Positions 1 to 9,276 of a stretch of 64,000 nt of DNA are shown in pieces. Made by a program: the position numbers and the translations under genes. The DNA is taken from the NCBI RefSeq assembly GCF_017696275.1, contig NZ_JAAORF010000001.1:248001-312000 (forward strand), written 5' to 3'. The DNA comes from Prochlorococcus marinus XMU1405 (GTDB taxonomy: Bacteria > Cyanobacteriota > Cyanobacteriia > PCC-6307 > Cyanobiaceae). Below the pieces are notes generated by a model that saw only the letters and a program-made list of their open reading frames with translations, had not been told where the DNA came from and made no database searches. Each line of letters opens with the position of its first letter. The stretch's first letter is position 1.

Positions 1-1232
1 CACACATTTACACTTAGTCTTTGAATTTCTATTCGATTTCGTGTTGAGTTAAATAGTTTTTTTATATTAGTTATATGATTATTCGGTCCTGAAATTGAAA
101 TATAGACAAGTCCAACCGGTTTATCTTGACTCCCTCCTTTAGGACCAGCTATTCCACTAATTGCTATTGCCCAATCTGCTCCTAATTTCTCTTTTACATT
201 AATTGCCATGGCCTCACAAACTTCTTCAGATACAGCTCCATATTTTGTAAGCTTTTCTTTAGAAATATTTAATAATGAATTTTTTAGTTCATTACTATAG
301 GAAACAATACTACCTTGAAAAACTCGAGATGAGCCTGATATTGAGGTTAGTGATGATGATAGAAGGCCTCCGGTGCAGGATTCAGCAAAAACAATAGTTT
401 CGTTCCTCTTGGTTAATTCTTTTATTAAAACGCTAGGAAGAGTATCGTTATCCTCTCCAAAAATAAATTTTGAAAAATCTTTTTTTAATTTTTCTTTAAT
501 AGGTTTAATTATATTTTTTGCTTCTAGGTTGTTCTTAGCTCGCGCGGTGATTCTGAGTTTAACCTCTCCTAAGTCTGCATATGGAGCAACGGTAGGGTTT
601 TTAAGATTTAATAGATCATTAATTTTTTCAGCAACGCTTGATTCTCCAATACCCGCAAATTTAAGAGTATTTGAAAAAAAGGAATAATTATCTGAGAATT
701 TGGTTTTAATGAAATCATACGCCGTCTCTTCCCACATAGTTTTCATTTCACTTGGTACTCCTGGGAAAGTAAGGATAGTAAAATCTTTTACTGGTTCCCA
801 AATCATTCCTGGGGCAGTGCCCCTAGGGTTATTAATAATTTGAGCATTTTCTGGGAAGAAACATTGTTTCCTTAAGCTGGAGGAATCGTCCTTGAGCTTT
901 GAGTATGAAAGTTTTTGTTTAATTTCATCCCATAAGAGGGGTCTTTCAAAAAGAGATACATTAAAAGATTTGGCTATTGCTTCAGTAGTTAAGTCATCTG
1001 GGGTGGGTCCCAAGCCACCAGTTGTAATTAGAAGATTACTTCTTTTCGATATTTCTTGAATTACTTTTATAATTCGATCACAATTATCACCGACAGTTGA
1101 TTGCCTAAAGTGATTTAAGCCTAATTGAGATAACTGTTCAGAAATCCATTGAGCATTTGTATTGATAATATTTCCTAAGAGTAGCTCTGTTCCAATAGAA
1201 AGAATTTCAACTCCCTTGGAGTTAGGACTCAT
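1..1232 (-). CDS. cinA: CinA-family protein (competence/damage-inducible), C-terminus cut by window edge
   Basis: The frame opens at an ATG whose first base is 1232 and stays open to base 1, so about 410 residues are visible. The N-terminal half is a MoaB/MogA-like molybdopterin-binding fold (start [20 protein letters not shown], then [16 protein letters not shown] near residue 70). The C-terminal half is a CinA/PncC-type nicotinamide-nucleotide amidohydrolase domain ([16 protein letters not shown], later [11 protein letters not shown]). Family members are about 420 residues, so only the last dozen or so are missing. Its ATG overlaps the glyA stop as ATGA, so the two are probably co-transcribed and translationally coupled. 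The likely role is pyridine-nucleotide salvage or repair; a competence role is inherited from the name and is not shown here. Confidence 0.93.
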   Translation of the reverse strand, partial: MSPNSKGVEILSIGTELLLGNIINTNAQWISEQLSQLGLNHFRQSTVGDNCDRIIKVIQEISKRSNLLITTGGLGPTPDDLTTEAIAKSFNVSLFERPLLWDEIKQKLSYSKLKDDSSSLRKQCFFPENAQIINNPRGTAPGMIWEPVKDFTILTFPGVPSEMKTMWEETAYDFIKTKFSDNYSFFSNTLKFAGIGESSVAEKINDLLNLKNPTVAPYADLGEVKLRITARAKNNLEAKNIIKPIKEKLKKDFSKFIFGEDNDTLPSVLIKELTKRNETIVFAESCTGGLLSSSLTSISGSSRVFQGSIVSYSNELKNSLLNISKEKLTKYGAVSEEVCEAMAINVKEKLGADWAIAISGIAGPKGGSQDKPVGLVYISISGPNNHITNIKKLFNSTRNRIEIQRLSVNV

Positions 1233-2500
1233 TTAATTGATGCTTCAAGTTTGCCTTCATAAAGAGGAAAACGATTACATAAGGTTAATACTCTTTCTTT
1301 ACATTGATTTTCAATCAGTGAATCGTCTGGGTTAAGTAATCTATCAGCAATAATTTCGCCAACTTCAGCAAAAGCATCTTCATTAAAGCCTCTAGTAGTT
1401 AAAGCAGCAGTTCCCAACCTTAGCCCGCTGGTTACAAAAGGTGATTCAGGGTCAAATGGAACAGTATTTTTATTTGCAGTGATATTCACTTCACTTACAA
1501 GTAAGTCAGCAATCTTACCAGTCATATTGATGCTTCTTAAATCAAGTAAAACAATATGGTTATCAGTGCCTCCACTAACGATATTAATACCTCTATTTAT
1601 TAAAGTTGAAGCTAGAACTTTTGCATTTTTTATTACTTGTTGGGAATAATTAACGAAATCTGGCTGCAAGGCTTCTCCAAATGCAACTGCTTTAGCGGCA
1701 ATAATATGTTCTAAGGGACCACCCTGAGTTCCCGGGAAAACAGATTTATCAAATTTCTTTCCAAATTCTGCATCTTTACACAAGATAAGTCCCCCTCTAG
1801 GCCCTCTTAATGTTTTATGAGTAGTTGTGGTTACTACATCACAATATGGTATTGGATTTGGGTGAAGTTTACTTGCTACAAGACCGGCGATGTGTGCAAT
1901 ATCAGCCATTAAGAATGCACCAACTTCATCTGCAATATTTCTAAATGACTCAAAATCGATTGTTCTTGGATAAGCAGAATATCCACATATGATTAATTTT
2001 GGTTTTGTTTCAAGTGCTATCTCTCTTATTTCATCAAAATTTAATTCACTAGTTTCTTTATTTACACCATAGTGAACAGCATTGAACCATTTACCACTCA
2101 TATTTACTGGAGACCCATGAGTTAGGTGTCCACCATGAGATAAATCCATCCCCATGATTGTGTCGCCAGGTTTAAGTAGACTTAGGAAAACAGCAGCATT
2201 TGCCTGCGCTCCACTATGGGGTTGAACATTAGCCCAATTTGCATCAAATAATTTTTTCGCTCTCTGAATAGCTAATTCTTCGATTTCATCAACAAATTCA
2301 CATCCCCCGTAATATCTTTTTTGGGGTAATCCCTCGGCGTATTTATTTGTAAGTACGGAACCTTGAGCCTGCATAACGGCAATTGATGCGAAATTTTCGC
2401 TTGCGATTAACTCAAGATGAGTTTCCTGCCTATTTTTTTCAGAGTTAATAAAATTCGATATTACTGGATCACTTTCTTTAAGATTTTGAAGGATATTCAT
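1229..2500 (-). CDS. glyA: Serine hydroxymethyltransferase
   Basis: This PLP enzyme converts serine plus tetrahydrofolate to glycine plus 5,10-methylene-tetrahydrofolate, the main source of one-carbon units for purines, thymidylate and methionine. At 423 residues it is full length for the bacterial family. Visible hallmarks are the N-terminal LIASENFAS block (about residues 31-39), [12 protein letters not shown] (63-74), and the cofactor-lysine motif [14 protein letters not shown] with Lys229. The gene sits upstream of cinA on the same strand with a 4-bp ATGA overlap, and tRNA-Arg lies upstream. Identification is secure. Confidence 0.98.
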   Translation of the reverse strand: MNILQNLKESDPVISNFINSEKNRQETHLELIASENFASIAVMQAQGSVLTNKYAEGLPQKRYYGGCEFVDEIEELAIQRAKKLFDANWANVQPHSGAQANAAVFLSLLKPGDTIMGMDLSHGGHLTHGSPVNMSGKWFNAVHYGVNKETSELNFDEIREIALETKPKLIICGYSAYPRTIDFESFRNIADEVGAFLMADIAHIAGLVASKLHPNPIPYCDVVTTTTHKTLRGPRGGLILCKDAEFGKKFDKSVFPGTQGGPLEHIIAAKAVAFGEALQPDFVNYSQQVIKNAKVLASTLINRGINIVSGGTDNHIVLLDLRSINMTGKIADLLVSEVNITANKNTVPFDPESPFVTSGLRLGTAALTTRGFNEDAFAEVGEIIADRLLNPDDSLIENQCKERVLTLCNRFPLYEGKLEASIK

Positions 2501-2577
2501 TGAATTTGATAAGTAATACTCATAATATAGACGATATTTTTTAGAAAAATATAAAAAGAATATTTCAGAATTTTAAA

Positions 2578-2651
2578 CGCGCCTGGAGAGATTCGAACTC
2601 CCGACACCCTGATCCGTAGTCAGGTGCTCTAATCCACTGAGCTACAGGCGC
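2578..2651 (-). tRNA. tRNA-Arg (anticodon ACG)
   Basis: Read on the minus strand the 74-nt sequence folds as a cloverleaf. The acceptor stem GCGCCTG pairs with CAGGCGC and the discriminator is G. The anticodon stem CCTGA/TCAGG encloses loop CTACGGA with ACG at positions 34-36 (A34 normally becomes inosine and reads CGN codons). The T arm contains GTTCGAATC. No CCA is encoded, so the tail must be added by the nucleotidyltransferase. Confidence 0.95.
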
Positions 2652-2707
2652 ATAATTATGTAATATCTCTGTTTCAGGGTCTCTTAGTCAACTAGATTTC
2701 GGGTAAA

Positions 2708-2989
2708 ATGTCTATTATTAACAATCTAATTATTAATATGCCTATAAAGTGGTACGGAAATGGTGACTCAGAAGATCCTATCTATAAACATTTTTCTCGA
2801 ATAGTAAATTTTGTTATTCACTGCATGATATTTACTGCGATTGTAAGTGGCACGTGGCTTTTAAAAGAGATTAAATATGAAATCAGCTATTTTAATAATT
2901 TTGCAATTGTCTGGTCAGTTCTTTTGGCCTCCCATTTACTTTTCGTAATTATAAAAAAACCTAAAGATACTTCAAAACAATCAACTTAA
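2708..2989 (+). CDS. Small two-helix membrane protein, unknown function
   Basis: A 93-residue protein I do not recognise as a named family. It has a polar N-terminus (about 1-28), a hydrophobic segment at roughly 30-51 (IVNFVIHCMIFTAIVSGTWL) and a second at roughly 64-83, then a short lysine-rich tail. That predicts two membrane helices with both ends on the same side. The ATG at 2708 is the only good start. A gene for a DUF3181-like protein follows 14 bp downstream on the same strand, so the two probably form a short operon. Function unknown. Confidence 0.75.
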   Translation: MSIINNLIINMPIKWYGNGDSEDPIYKHFSRIVNFVIHCMIFTAIVSGTWLLKEIKYEISYFNNFAIVWSVLLASHLLFVIIKKPKDTSKQST

Positions 2990-3003
2990 ATTAATTTCTA
3001 TTT

Positions 3004-3288
3004 ATGGACTCTCAGATAAGTATAAGTGATCTAGAAAATGTTATTTCCGAAAAGGTTTTTATAAAAATAGAAAAGTGGAATTTGTATCTTGGAGACGCTG
3101 GACTAGCTAGGCATCTTGCTCTTGAATGTATAAGCAATAAAGATCAAGGCCCATTGGAGGCTGCAAAAATAAGTTTGAAAGCCATAAATGTAAAAGTAGG
3201 GGATGGTGTTAACAGTATTCCACTTGTTAATTTAATCACTACTTCACAAATTGTAGAATTAGAGGAGATTTTGGAAAGTTTTTTTTAA
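3004..3288 (+). CDS. DUF3181-like conserved cyanobacterial protein
   Basis: A 94-residue soluble protein without a signal peptide or membrane segment. The middle contains WNLYLGDAGLARHLALECI followed by an acidic, helix-prone C-terminus. I match this to the DUF3181 family of small cyanobacterial proteins from its length and the LYLGDAGLARHLA block; the match is from memory. It lies 14 bp behind the two-helix membrane gene and converges on murJ with only 3 bp between the stop codons. Function unknown. Confidence 0.75.
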   Translation: MDSQISISDLENVISEKVFIKIEKWNLYLGDAGLARHLALECISNKDQGPLEAAKISLKAINVKVGDGVNSIPLVNLITTSQIVELEEILESFF

Positions 3289-3291
3289 AAA

Positions 3292-4875
3292 CTAAATTTC
3301 TTTTTTTGAAACTTTAAATTTATTTACTTTAAAGCATTTTGTAAGTAAAAAATAAACTGCAAAAAAAGTTAAAGATCCAAATATTAATAATAAAAATTGT
3401 CCTAGATTTGAATTGAAGTTATTTGCAGTTTTGAGAATAGCAAAAGAAAGTGTGCTTACTATAAATGCAGCAAATGACATAAGGATAATTTTCCTCAATA
3501 AATCCAAGTTAGGTAAATGGATATCTTCATTTCTCAGATTAAAAGAAAGCAAAATACAAACTATAAAGTTGACCATTACCGAAGATAAAATTATTCCTAC
3601 AACTCCAAAATTATATGGTGAAAGATTTCCAAAATTTTCAATTGGGGCACCAATTAAAAACCAATCAAAAAAAATATTTAATATTATCCCTGCTAATGAA
3701 CACTTAAAAGGGAAGTTTGTTTGTTCTATTGAATAGTAAGTTCTTACTAATAAATCTCTATAAAGATAAAAAGGTATGCCAACTGCATAAGCAATTAATA
3801 TATTTTTTACTTTTAAAGCCGCTGCATAATCAAATGATCCTCTTTGAAAAACTAATTGTACTATTTGATTATTAAATGTTATAAAAAATCCGGTTAAAAA
3901 AATAGTTGTTAAAAAACAGTACTCTATTCCAGATATCAATTTTTTTTGGAGACCTCTAACGTCTTTATCACTTTTCAATTTTGAGAATTTTGGAAGTAAT
4001 GGCAAAATCAAAGAGTTCGATAATATGCCTAAAGGTGCTTGTATGAGAAAGTTTCCGTAAGCTAGTCCAGATGCTGCTCCTTGAAAACTTGAAGCAAAAA
4101 ACATATCGATGAAAACATTAATTTGACTTAGACCCGATGAGATAGATGCTGGAATGATTAGTTTGAAAATCCTCTTCTCTTCATCTTTAAATAATTTGAA
4201 GGTTGAATTTAATCTCAAGAGACCAATTTTATTTATTTCCAAAATTTGAACAACAAACTGAATAAAAGTTCCTGTCAAAGTTGCAAAAGCCAGTAATCCC
4301 GTATAATTAAGGAAATTAAAAGATATATTTTCTTGGTTAAAAATCCAACTAAATAAAATAAAAAAAATAGTAGTTACGCTTGTTATTGCTGGACTTATAC
4401 TTGATAAAAAGAATTTTCTTTGAGAATTTAAGGCGCCAAAGCTTAAACCTATGAAGCCGGATAAAGGGATACATGGTGTAAGTATTTGTAATTGGTAAGT
4501 AGCAATAGATTTAGCTTGCGAACTTAAATTGGGGGCTAATAATTCAATTAATAAACTGGAATTTGAATAAATCAATATGGCTATGATGAATAATAATATT
4601 GAAAGCTTTATACTTACTTGAGTTAAAACAATTCCTCCATTTTTTTTGTTAAGTGGAGTTAGAACTGCAACGACTGCGTTATGTAAGGGACCATTAATTC
4701 CTCCAATTATTATTAGCAAAAAACCAGGAATTATGTAGGCGTAATTAAACGCGTCGTATGTTACCCCAACCCCAAAAGCAGCAGCTATGAATATTTGTCT
4801 TATACATCCAGCTAATTTACTAAGACTAGTACCAAATGAAATTGAAAAAACATTATTTTTTAGAAATGAATGCAT
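3292..4875 (-). CDS. murJ: MurJ/MviN-family lipid II flippase
   Basis: A 527-residue polytopic membrane protein of the MATE-like MOP superfamily, with roughly 14 hydrophobic segments. The N-terminus carries SISFGTSLSKLAGCIRQIFIAAAFG, close to the conserved MurJ start with its essential arginine. Later blocks include YDAFNYAYIIPGFL and ISSGLSQINVFIDMFFASSF. The role is translocation of the peptidoglycan precursor lipid II across the inner membrane. It is transcribed away from sfsA and converges on the DUF3181 gene. The assignment is strong; flippase activity itself is inferred from the family. Confidence 0.95.
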   Translation of the reverse strand: MHSFLKNNVFSISFGTSLSKLAGCIRQIFIAAAFGVGVTYDAFNYAYIIPGFLLIIIGGINGPLHNAVVAVLTPLNKKNGGIVLTQVSIKLSILLFIIAILIYSNSSLLIELLAPNLSSQAKSIATYQLQILTPCIPLSGFIGLSFGALNSQRKFFLSSISPAITSVTTIFFILFSWIFNQENISFNFLNYTGLLAFATLTGTFIQFVVQILEINKIGLLRLNSTFKLFKDEEKRIFKLIIPASISSGLSQINVFIDMFFASSFQGAASGLAYGNFLIQAPLGILSNSLILPLLPKFSKLKSDKDVRGLQKKLISGIEYCFLTTIFLTGFFITFNNQIVQLVFQRGSFDYAAALKVKNILIAYAVGIPFYLYRDLLVRTYYSIEQTNFPFKCSLAGIILNIFFDWFLIGAPIENFGNLSPYNFGVVGIILSSVMVNFIVCILLSFNLRNEDIHLPNLDLLRKIILMSFAAFIVSTLSFAILKTANNFNSNLGQFLLLIFGSLTFFAVYFLLTKCFKVNKFKVSKKEI

Positions 4876-4944
4876 TTGGATTTGTCTAAATCATCAAGAT
4901 GTTTAAGTTTCAATTATATTTGATTTTTAACTAAAGACATATTT

Positions 4945-5685
4945 ATGAATGATCGGATAATTGAATTTGATCCATTAATTGAAGGGGTTTTAATCAAGAG
5001 GTATAAAAGGTTTCTTGCAGATATTAAACTAGAGAGTGGAGAGGTAGTAACTGCTCACTGTGCTAACACAGGCCCAATGAAAGGTCTTTTGTGTGAGGGA
5101 GCAAAAGTAAGAATAAGTGTTTCCCCTTCTCCAAAAAGAAAATTACCTTTTACATGGGAACAGATATCTGTATTAGATGCAAAAAATGAAGAGGTTTGGG
5201 TGGGTATTAATACCCTATTTGCAAATAAGTTAATCAAAAGGGTTATTGAGAAAAATTTGCTGAAAGAAATAATAGGAGAAATAGAGACAATTAAATCAGA
5301 AATCCCTTATGGAAAAGATAAAAAAAGCAGAATTGACTTTTTTTTAACTCCAAAATCTTCAAATCCTGATAAACGTAACATTTACATAGAAGTAAAAAAT
5401 ACAACTTGGATTAAAGAAAATGTAGCTCTTTTCCCAGATACAGTAACGAAAAGAGGCCAAAAACACTTAATAGAATTAAAAGAACTGATTCCTGAAAGTA
5501 AAAGCGTTTTAGTACCTTGTATAACCAGAAAAGATGCAGAATTTTTTACTCCCGGAGATGAGGCAGATCCCTTATATGGCAGTCTTTTTAGAGAATCTTC
5601 TAGTGCAGGCATGATCACCATCCCTTGCTCGTTTGTATTTCATAAAGATCACGTAACATGGAATGGAATTAAACCTTTAAAATAA
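4945..5685 (+). CDS. sfsA: SfsA family protein (sugar fermentation stimulation homolog)
   Basis: A 246-residue soluble protein with the SfsA hallmarks: [20 protein letters not shown] at the N-terminus, [17 protein letters not shown] (about 38-54), then SRIDFFLTP and YIEVKNTTW, which give the D...ExK pattern of a PD-(D/E)xK nuclease-like fold, and [16 protein letters not shown]. In E. coli it was named for sugar fermentation and is proposed to bind DNA; its role in an obligate phototroph is unknown. It has its own promoter region shared with murJ and precedes amt1. Confidence 0.94.
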   Translation: MNDRIIEFDPLIEGVLIKRYKRFLADIKLESGEVVTAHCANTGPMKGLLCEGAKVRISVSPSPKRKLPFTWEQISVLDAKNEEVWVGINTLFANKLIKRVIEKNLLKEIIGEIETIKSEIPYGKDKKSRIDFFLTPKSSNPDKRNIYIEVKNTTWIKENVALFPDTVTKRGQKHLIELKELIPESKSVLVPCITRKDAEFFTPGDEADPLYGSLFRESSSAGMITIPCSFVFHKDHVTWNGIKPLK

Positions 5686-5768
5686 TTTATAAACTTGATA
5701 ATCTGAAATCTTAAAAAAATAATTTTCAAATTTAACAAATAATTTTTTATGGTGCAACTATAAAATTG

Positions 5769-5811
5769 GTATAAACAACTACTAGACACTGATAAGTTTT
5801 TTGAATAAATT
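5769..5811 (+). promoter_or_regulatory. NtcA-activated promoter of amt1 (NtcA box plus -10)
   Basis: Bases 5769-5782 read GTA-N8-TAC, the consensus NtcA site. A -10 hexamer of the TAN3T type (TAAATT, 5806-5811) follows after a 23-bp gap, which is the spacing of classical NtcA-activated cyanobacterial promoters. It places the box near -42 relative to a start about 5818. This fits control of ammonium uptake by the 2-oxoglutarate-sensing regulator NtcA. Confidence 0.82.
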
Positions 5812-5865
5812 TAAATTTGAAAGGAAACAGCACAAACTGTTTTTTTGCAGATCTAATTTTTTTTT

Positions 5866-7326
5866 ATGACCACTGCTTTGCAAACGCCTCAAAGGCGCTC
5901 TAGGTCCAAATTACAAGATGCAAGTCTTGTGAATGGACCTATGCTCCTTTTGAGGAGTATTCGAGGATTTAGTTCAAACCGCTCTATGTTGTGGCTTGCA
6001 ACTGTTCCCCTAGCTTTGTTTGGTTTAGGTATTTTTAATCTTTCAGCTCATGCAGCTGATTTACCTGAGTTGAATGCAGCTTTTCTTGCTAACAATTTAT
6101 GGCTTTTGATCGCCACTATTTTGGTGATCTTCATGAACGCCGGTTTCGCTATGGTTGAGGCAGGTATGTGTCGTTCTAAGAACGCAGTAAACATCCTTGC
6201 TAAAAACCTCTTTGTATTTGCTCTAGCTGTAACTTCTTATTGGTTTATCGGCTATTCATTAATGTACGGAGGAAGTGTTGCTGACGGATGGCTTTATTTT
6301 GGAGGCTTATTCTTTGATCCAACAGTTACCGCTGATATGGTTACTGACGCTGGATTAGTCCCAACTGTTGATTTCTTGTTCCAGTCTGCATTCGCAGGAA
6401 CTGCAGCAACTATCGTTTCCGGTCTTGTTGCTGAAAGAGTTAAATTTGGAGAATTTGTTGTTTTTGCTGTTGTATTAACTGCATTTATATATCCAATTGC
6501 TGGTAGCTGGAAATGGAATGGTGGTTGGCTTGATTCTTTAGGTTTTGTTGACTTCGCTGGTTCTTCAATTGTTCACTCAGTTGGAGCATGGGCGGGTCTT
6601 GTAGGAGCTATGCTTCTTGGACCAAGAATTGGCAAATACTCTGATGGGAAACCACAAGCTATGCCAGGACATAACATGGCTATAGCTACTCTAGGTGCAT
6701 TAGTCCTATGGATAGGTTGGTATGGATTTAACCCCGGTTCTCAACTTGCTATGGATCAATGGGTTCCATATGTTGCTGTAACAACTACTTTGGCAGCAGC
6801 TGCTGGAGCTATTGGTGCAACTATTGTTTCAACATTAACTTCTGGTAAGCCTGATCTTACAATGATAATTAACGGAATCCTTGCGGGTTTGGTTAGTATC
6901 ACTGCTGGTTGTGGTGATATGACTCTTGCTGGAGCCTGGTTCGCAGGACTAGTAGGAGGAATTATAGTTGTATTTTCTGTTGCAGCACTAGATGCCGCTG
7001 AGATTGATGATCCTGTAGGTGCATTCTCTGTTCACGGAGTTTGTGGTGTATGGGGTACTGTAGTTATCGGTCTCTGGGGTACAGCTGTACAGGGTGATGG
7101 AGCAGGTATGGGATTGTTCAATGGTGGAGGTATTACCCTTCTTCTAGTTCAAGCTCTTGGTGCCGCAGCTTACGCTATTTGGACACTAGTTACTTGCTGG
7201 ATTGCTTGGTCTGTAATTGGAGGATTATTCGGAGGAATCCGAGTATCTGAAGAGGAAGAGACTCAAGGCTTAGATATAGGAGAGCATGGTATGGAAGCAT
7301 ATCCAGACTTTGCATCTGCCAAATAA
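5866..7326 (+). CDS. amt1: Ammonium transporter Amt1
   Basis: A 486-residue Amt/Mep/Rh channel importing ammonium or ammonia across the plasma membrane. After a basic N-terminal extension and a signal-like segment ending LSAHAADLPELN there are about 11 membrane helices. Recognisable blocks are FVIFMNAGFAMVEAGMCRSKN in the first helices and the pore twin histidines in GHNMAIATLG and VHGVCGVWG. The C-terminal tail (RVSEEEETQGLDIGEHG) is the region that contacts PII in the family. An NtcA promoter precedes it and a strong intrinsic terminator follows, so it is a single-gene transcription unit. Confidence 0.97.
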   Translation: MTTALQTPQRRSRSKLQDASLVNGPMLLLRSIRGFSSNRSMLWLATVPLALFGLGIFNLSAHAADLPELNAAFLANNLWLLIATILVIFMNAGFAMVEAGMCRSKNAVNILAKNLFVFALAVTSYWFIGYSLMYGGSVADGWLYFGGLFFDPTVTADMVTDAGLVPTVDFLFQSAFAGTAATIVSGLVAERVKFGEFVVFAVVLTAFIYPIAGSWKWNGGWLDSLGFVDFAGSSIVHSVGAWAGLVGAMLLGPRIGKYSDGKPQAMPGHNMAIATLGALVLWIGWYGFNPGSQLAMDQWVPYVAVTTTLAAAAGAIGATIVSTLTSGKPDLTMIINGILAGLVSITAGCGDMTLAGAWFAGLVGGIIVVFSVAALDAAEIDDPVGAFSVHGVCGVWGTVVIGLWGTAVQGDGAGMGLFNGGGITLLLVQALGAAAYAIWTLVTCWIAWSVIGGLFGGIRVSEEEETQGLDIGEHGMEAYPDFASAK

Positions 7327-7345
7327 TCTAACTGAAAATTGATTT

Positions 7346-7379
7346 AAGAAACCTGACTTATGTCAGGTTTCTTTTTTTT
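7346..7379 (+). terminator. Intrinsic terminator of amt1
   Basis: A perfect 10-bp stem, GAAACCTGAC (7348-7357) against GTCAGGTTTC (7362-7371), has a TTAT loop and is followed by eight T residues. It is the clearest rho-independent terminator in the window and lies 21 bp after the amt1 stop codon. Confidence 0.93.
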
Positions 7380-7414
7380 ACGAAAAATTATTTAAAACGT
7401 TGTAATATAGAAAG

Positions 7415-8611
7415 ATGGATACTCAAGCTTTTAGAAGATCTCTTCATCATTCTGATAGATACAATAGAAGGGGTTTCGATTCTCCAACAAAAAGAGCTCA
7501 AGCATTAGAAGAAGCTTACCAAAGTGATTTGATAAGTTCTATTAGGGATAATGATTTTACTTATACTAAAGGCAGACTAAATATAAAGTTGGCCCAAGCC
7601 TTCGGTTTCTGTTGGGGAGTTGAAAGAGCTGTTGCAATGGCTTATGAAACTAGAAGACATTACCCAAATGAGAATATTTGGATAACAAACGAAATAATTC
7701 ATAATCCCTCGGTTAATGATCATTTAAGAAAAATGAATGTAAAATTCATCTCAGCTAAAAATGGAATAAAAGATTTTTCTTTAGTTTCTAATGGGGATGT
7801 TGTTATACTCCCTGCTTTCGGAGCTACTGTTCAAGAAATGAAACTCTTGCATGAGAAAGGTTGTCATATCATTGATACAACTTGTCCATGGGTTTCTAAG
7901 GTTTGGCATACAGTTGAAAAACATAAAAAACATATTTTCACATCTATTATTCACGGAAAATTTAAACATGAAGAGACTCTCGCTACAAGTTCATTCGCAG
8001 GTAAATATTTAGTTGTACTTGATCTAGAAGAAGCGAACTACGTTTCTGAATATATTCTGGGGAAAGGTAATAGAAATGAGTTTATGAACAAATTTGCTAA
8101 AGCTTGTTCTAATGGATTTGATCCTGATAAAGATTTAGATAGAGTGGGAGTTGCAAATCAGACAACTATGCTTAAGAGCGAGACTGAGGAAATTGGAAAG
8201 GTTTTTGAAAGGACGATGTTAAAGAAATTTGGACCAGAAAACTTAAATAGTCACTTTTTAGCTTTTAATACTATTTGTGATGCAACTGAAGAAAGGCAAG
8301 ATGCAATGTTCTCTCTGGTTGATGAAGACCTTGATATTTTAGTAGTTATTGGAGGCTTTAATTCTTCCAATACTACTCACCTACAAGAAATAGCAATTAA
8401 TAAAAATATTTCTTCTTTTCACATTGATACTCCAGAGAGGATATCAGTTAAAGAAAACTCAATATTTCATAAACCACTAGGATCAGATTTAGAACTTAAA
8501 AATAATTTTCTACCTAGCGGAAAAATTAATGTTGGAATTACCTCAGGTGCATCCACTCCTGATAAGGTTGTTGCAGATGTTATTGAAAAGTTAATTGATA
8601 TTGCTTCCTGA
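7415..8611 (+). CDS. ispH: 4-hydroxy-3-methylbut-2-enyl diphosphate reductase
   Basis: IspH (LytB) performs the last step of the MEP pathway, reducing HMBPP to IPP and DMAPP with a [4Fe-4S] cluster; in cyanobacteria electrons come from ferredoxin. The three cluster cysteines are visible: Cys66 in [11 protein letters not shown], Cys157 in [11 protein letters not shown] and Cys288 in [13 protein letters not shown]. At 398 residues with an N-terminal extension of about 50 residues, it is the long cyanobacterial/plant form. It follows the amt1 terminator and so has its own promoter. The products feed carotenoids, phytol and quinones. Confidence 0.97.
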   Translation: MDTQAFRRSLHHSDRYNRRGFDSPTKRAQALEEAYQSDLISSIRDNDFTYTKGRLNIKLAQAFGFCWGVERAVAMAYETRRHYPNENIWITNEIIHNPSVNDHLRKMNVKFISAKNGIKDFSLVSNGDVVILPAFGATVQEMKLLHEKGCHIIDTTCPWVSKVWHTVEKHKKHIFTSIIHGKFKHEETLATSSFAGKYLVVLDLEEANYVSEYILGKGNRNEFMNKFAKACSNGFDPDKDLDRVGVANQTTMLKSETEEIGKVFERTMLKKFGPENLNSHFLAFNTICDATEERQDAMFSLVDEDLDILVVIGGFNSSNTTHLQEIAINKNISSFHIDTPERISVKENSIFHKPLGSDLELKNNFLPSGKINVGITSGASTPDKVVADVIEKLIDIAS

Positions 8612-8714
8612 ATTTGTTATTCATTTATAAATTTGCTTAGTTTTTTTAATTTATTAGTCAGATAATTCCAAAAGATCTACTTTATTAACTAGAATAATGA
8701 AAAATTAATGAAGT

Positions 8715-9275
8715 ATGGAAGACAAAGCTCAAACTAATCAGGTTCAAACTGCAAGTATGAATAGAACTAAAGCGCCCCAAAAAGTTGAAGTTGTAGTTGC
8801 CAACTCATCTTCAGGGTCAGAAGTAAATATCCTTGGTGAACTATCTATTTTTGTTTTAAGAATAGGTTTTTGTGCTTTGATGATTCATCATGGCCTAGAA
8901 AAACTTCAGGATCCGCAGGGTTTTGCCGAGTTTGTAGTTGGTAAGTATTTCCCATTTTTGCCTGGTGATCCTGTTATTTGGACTTTTGGAGCAGCAATTA
9001 CTCAACTGGTATGCCCAGTTGGATTGGCTTTAGGGATTTTTGCGAGACTTTCTTCTCTTGGTCTATTCTCCACCATGGCATTCGCAGTATATTTTCATCT
9101 CCTTGATACTGGACTGGAAGGTTTTCCTTTGGCAGTGGTTGAAGGTCATAATTATGCTTTCGAATTGTCTTTCATATATGGGGCTATTTCACTCTACTTT
9201 CTTTGTGCAGGTCCAGGAAGGCTATCTTTATTCAGAAAAACAAACAAGATTACATATTATCCAAAGTCAACATAA
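8715..9275 (+). CDS. DoxX-family membrane protein
   Basis: A 186-residue protein with a polar, Ser/Thr-rich N-terminus of about 45 residues and then four hydrophobic segments. The DoxX signature appears in FVLRIGFCALMIHHGLEKLQDP (about 46-67) and FWTFGAAITQL-like and LGIFARLSSLGL-like blocks. DoxX proteins are thought to be quinone- or thiol-linked membrane oxidoreductase components, but the substrate is unknown. It converges on purH, with only one base between the coding regions. Confidence 0.85.
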   Translation: MEDKAQTNQVQTASMNRTKAPQKVEVVVANSSSGSEVNILGELSIFVLRIGFCALMIHHGLEKLQDPQGFAEFVVGKYFPFLPGDPVIWTFGAAITQLVCPVGLALGIFARLSSLGLFSTMAFAVYFHLLDTGLEGFPLAVVEGHNYAFELSFIYGAISLYFLCAGPGRLSLFRKTNKITYYPKST

Positions 9276-9276
9276 T

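Noticed and set aside
373-687. 104-residue plus-strand frame inside the cinA region
   Set aside because: It is antisense to the clear CinA coding frame and has no family-like sequence.
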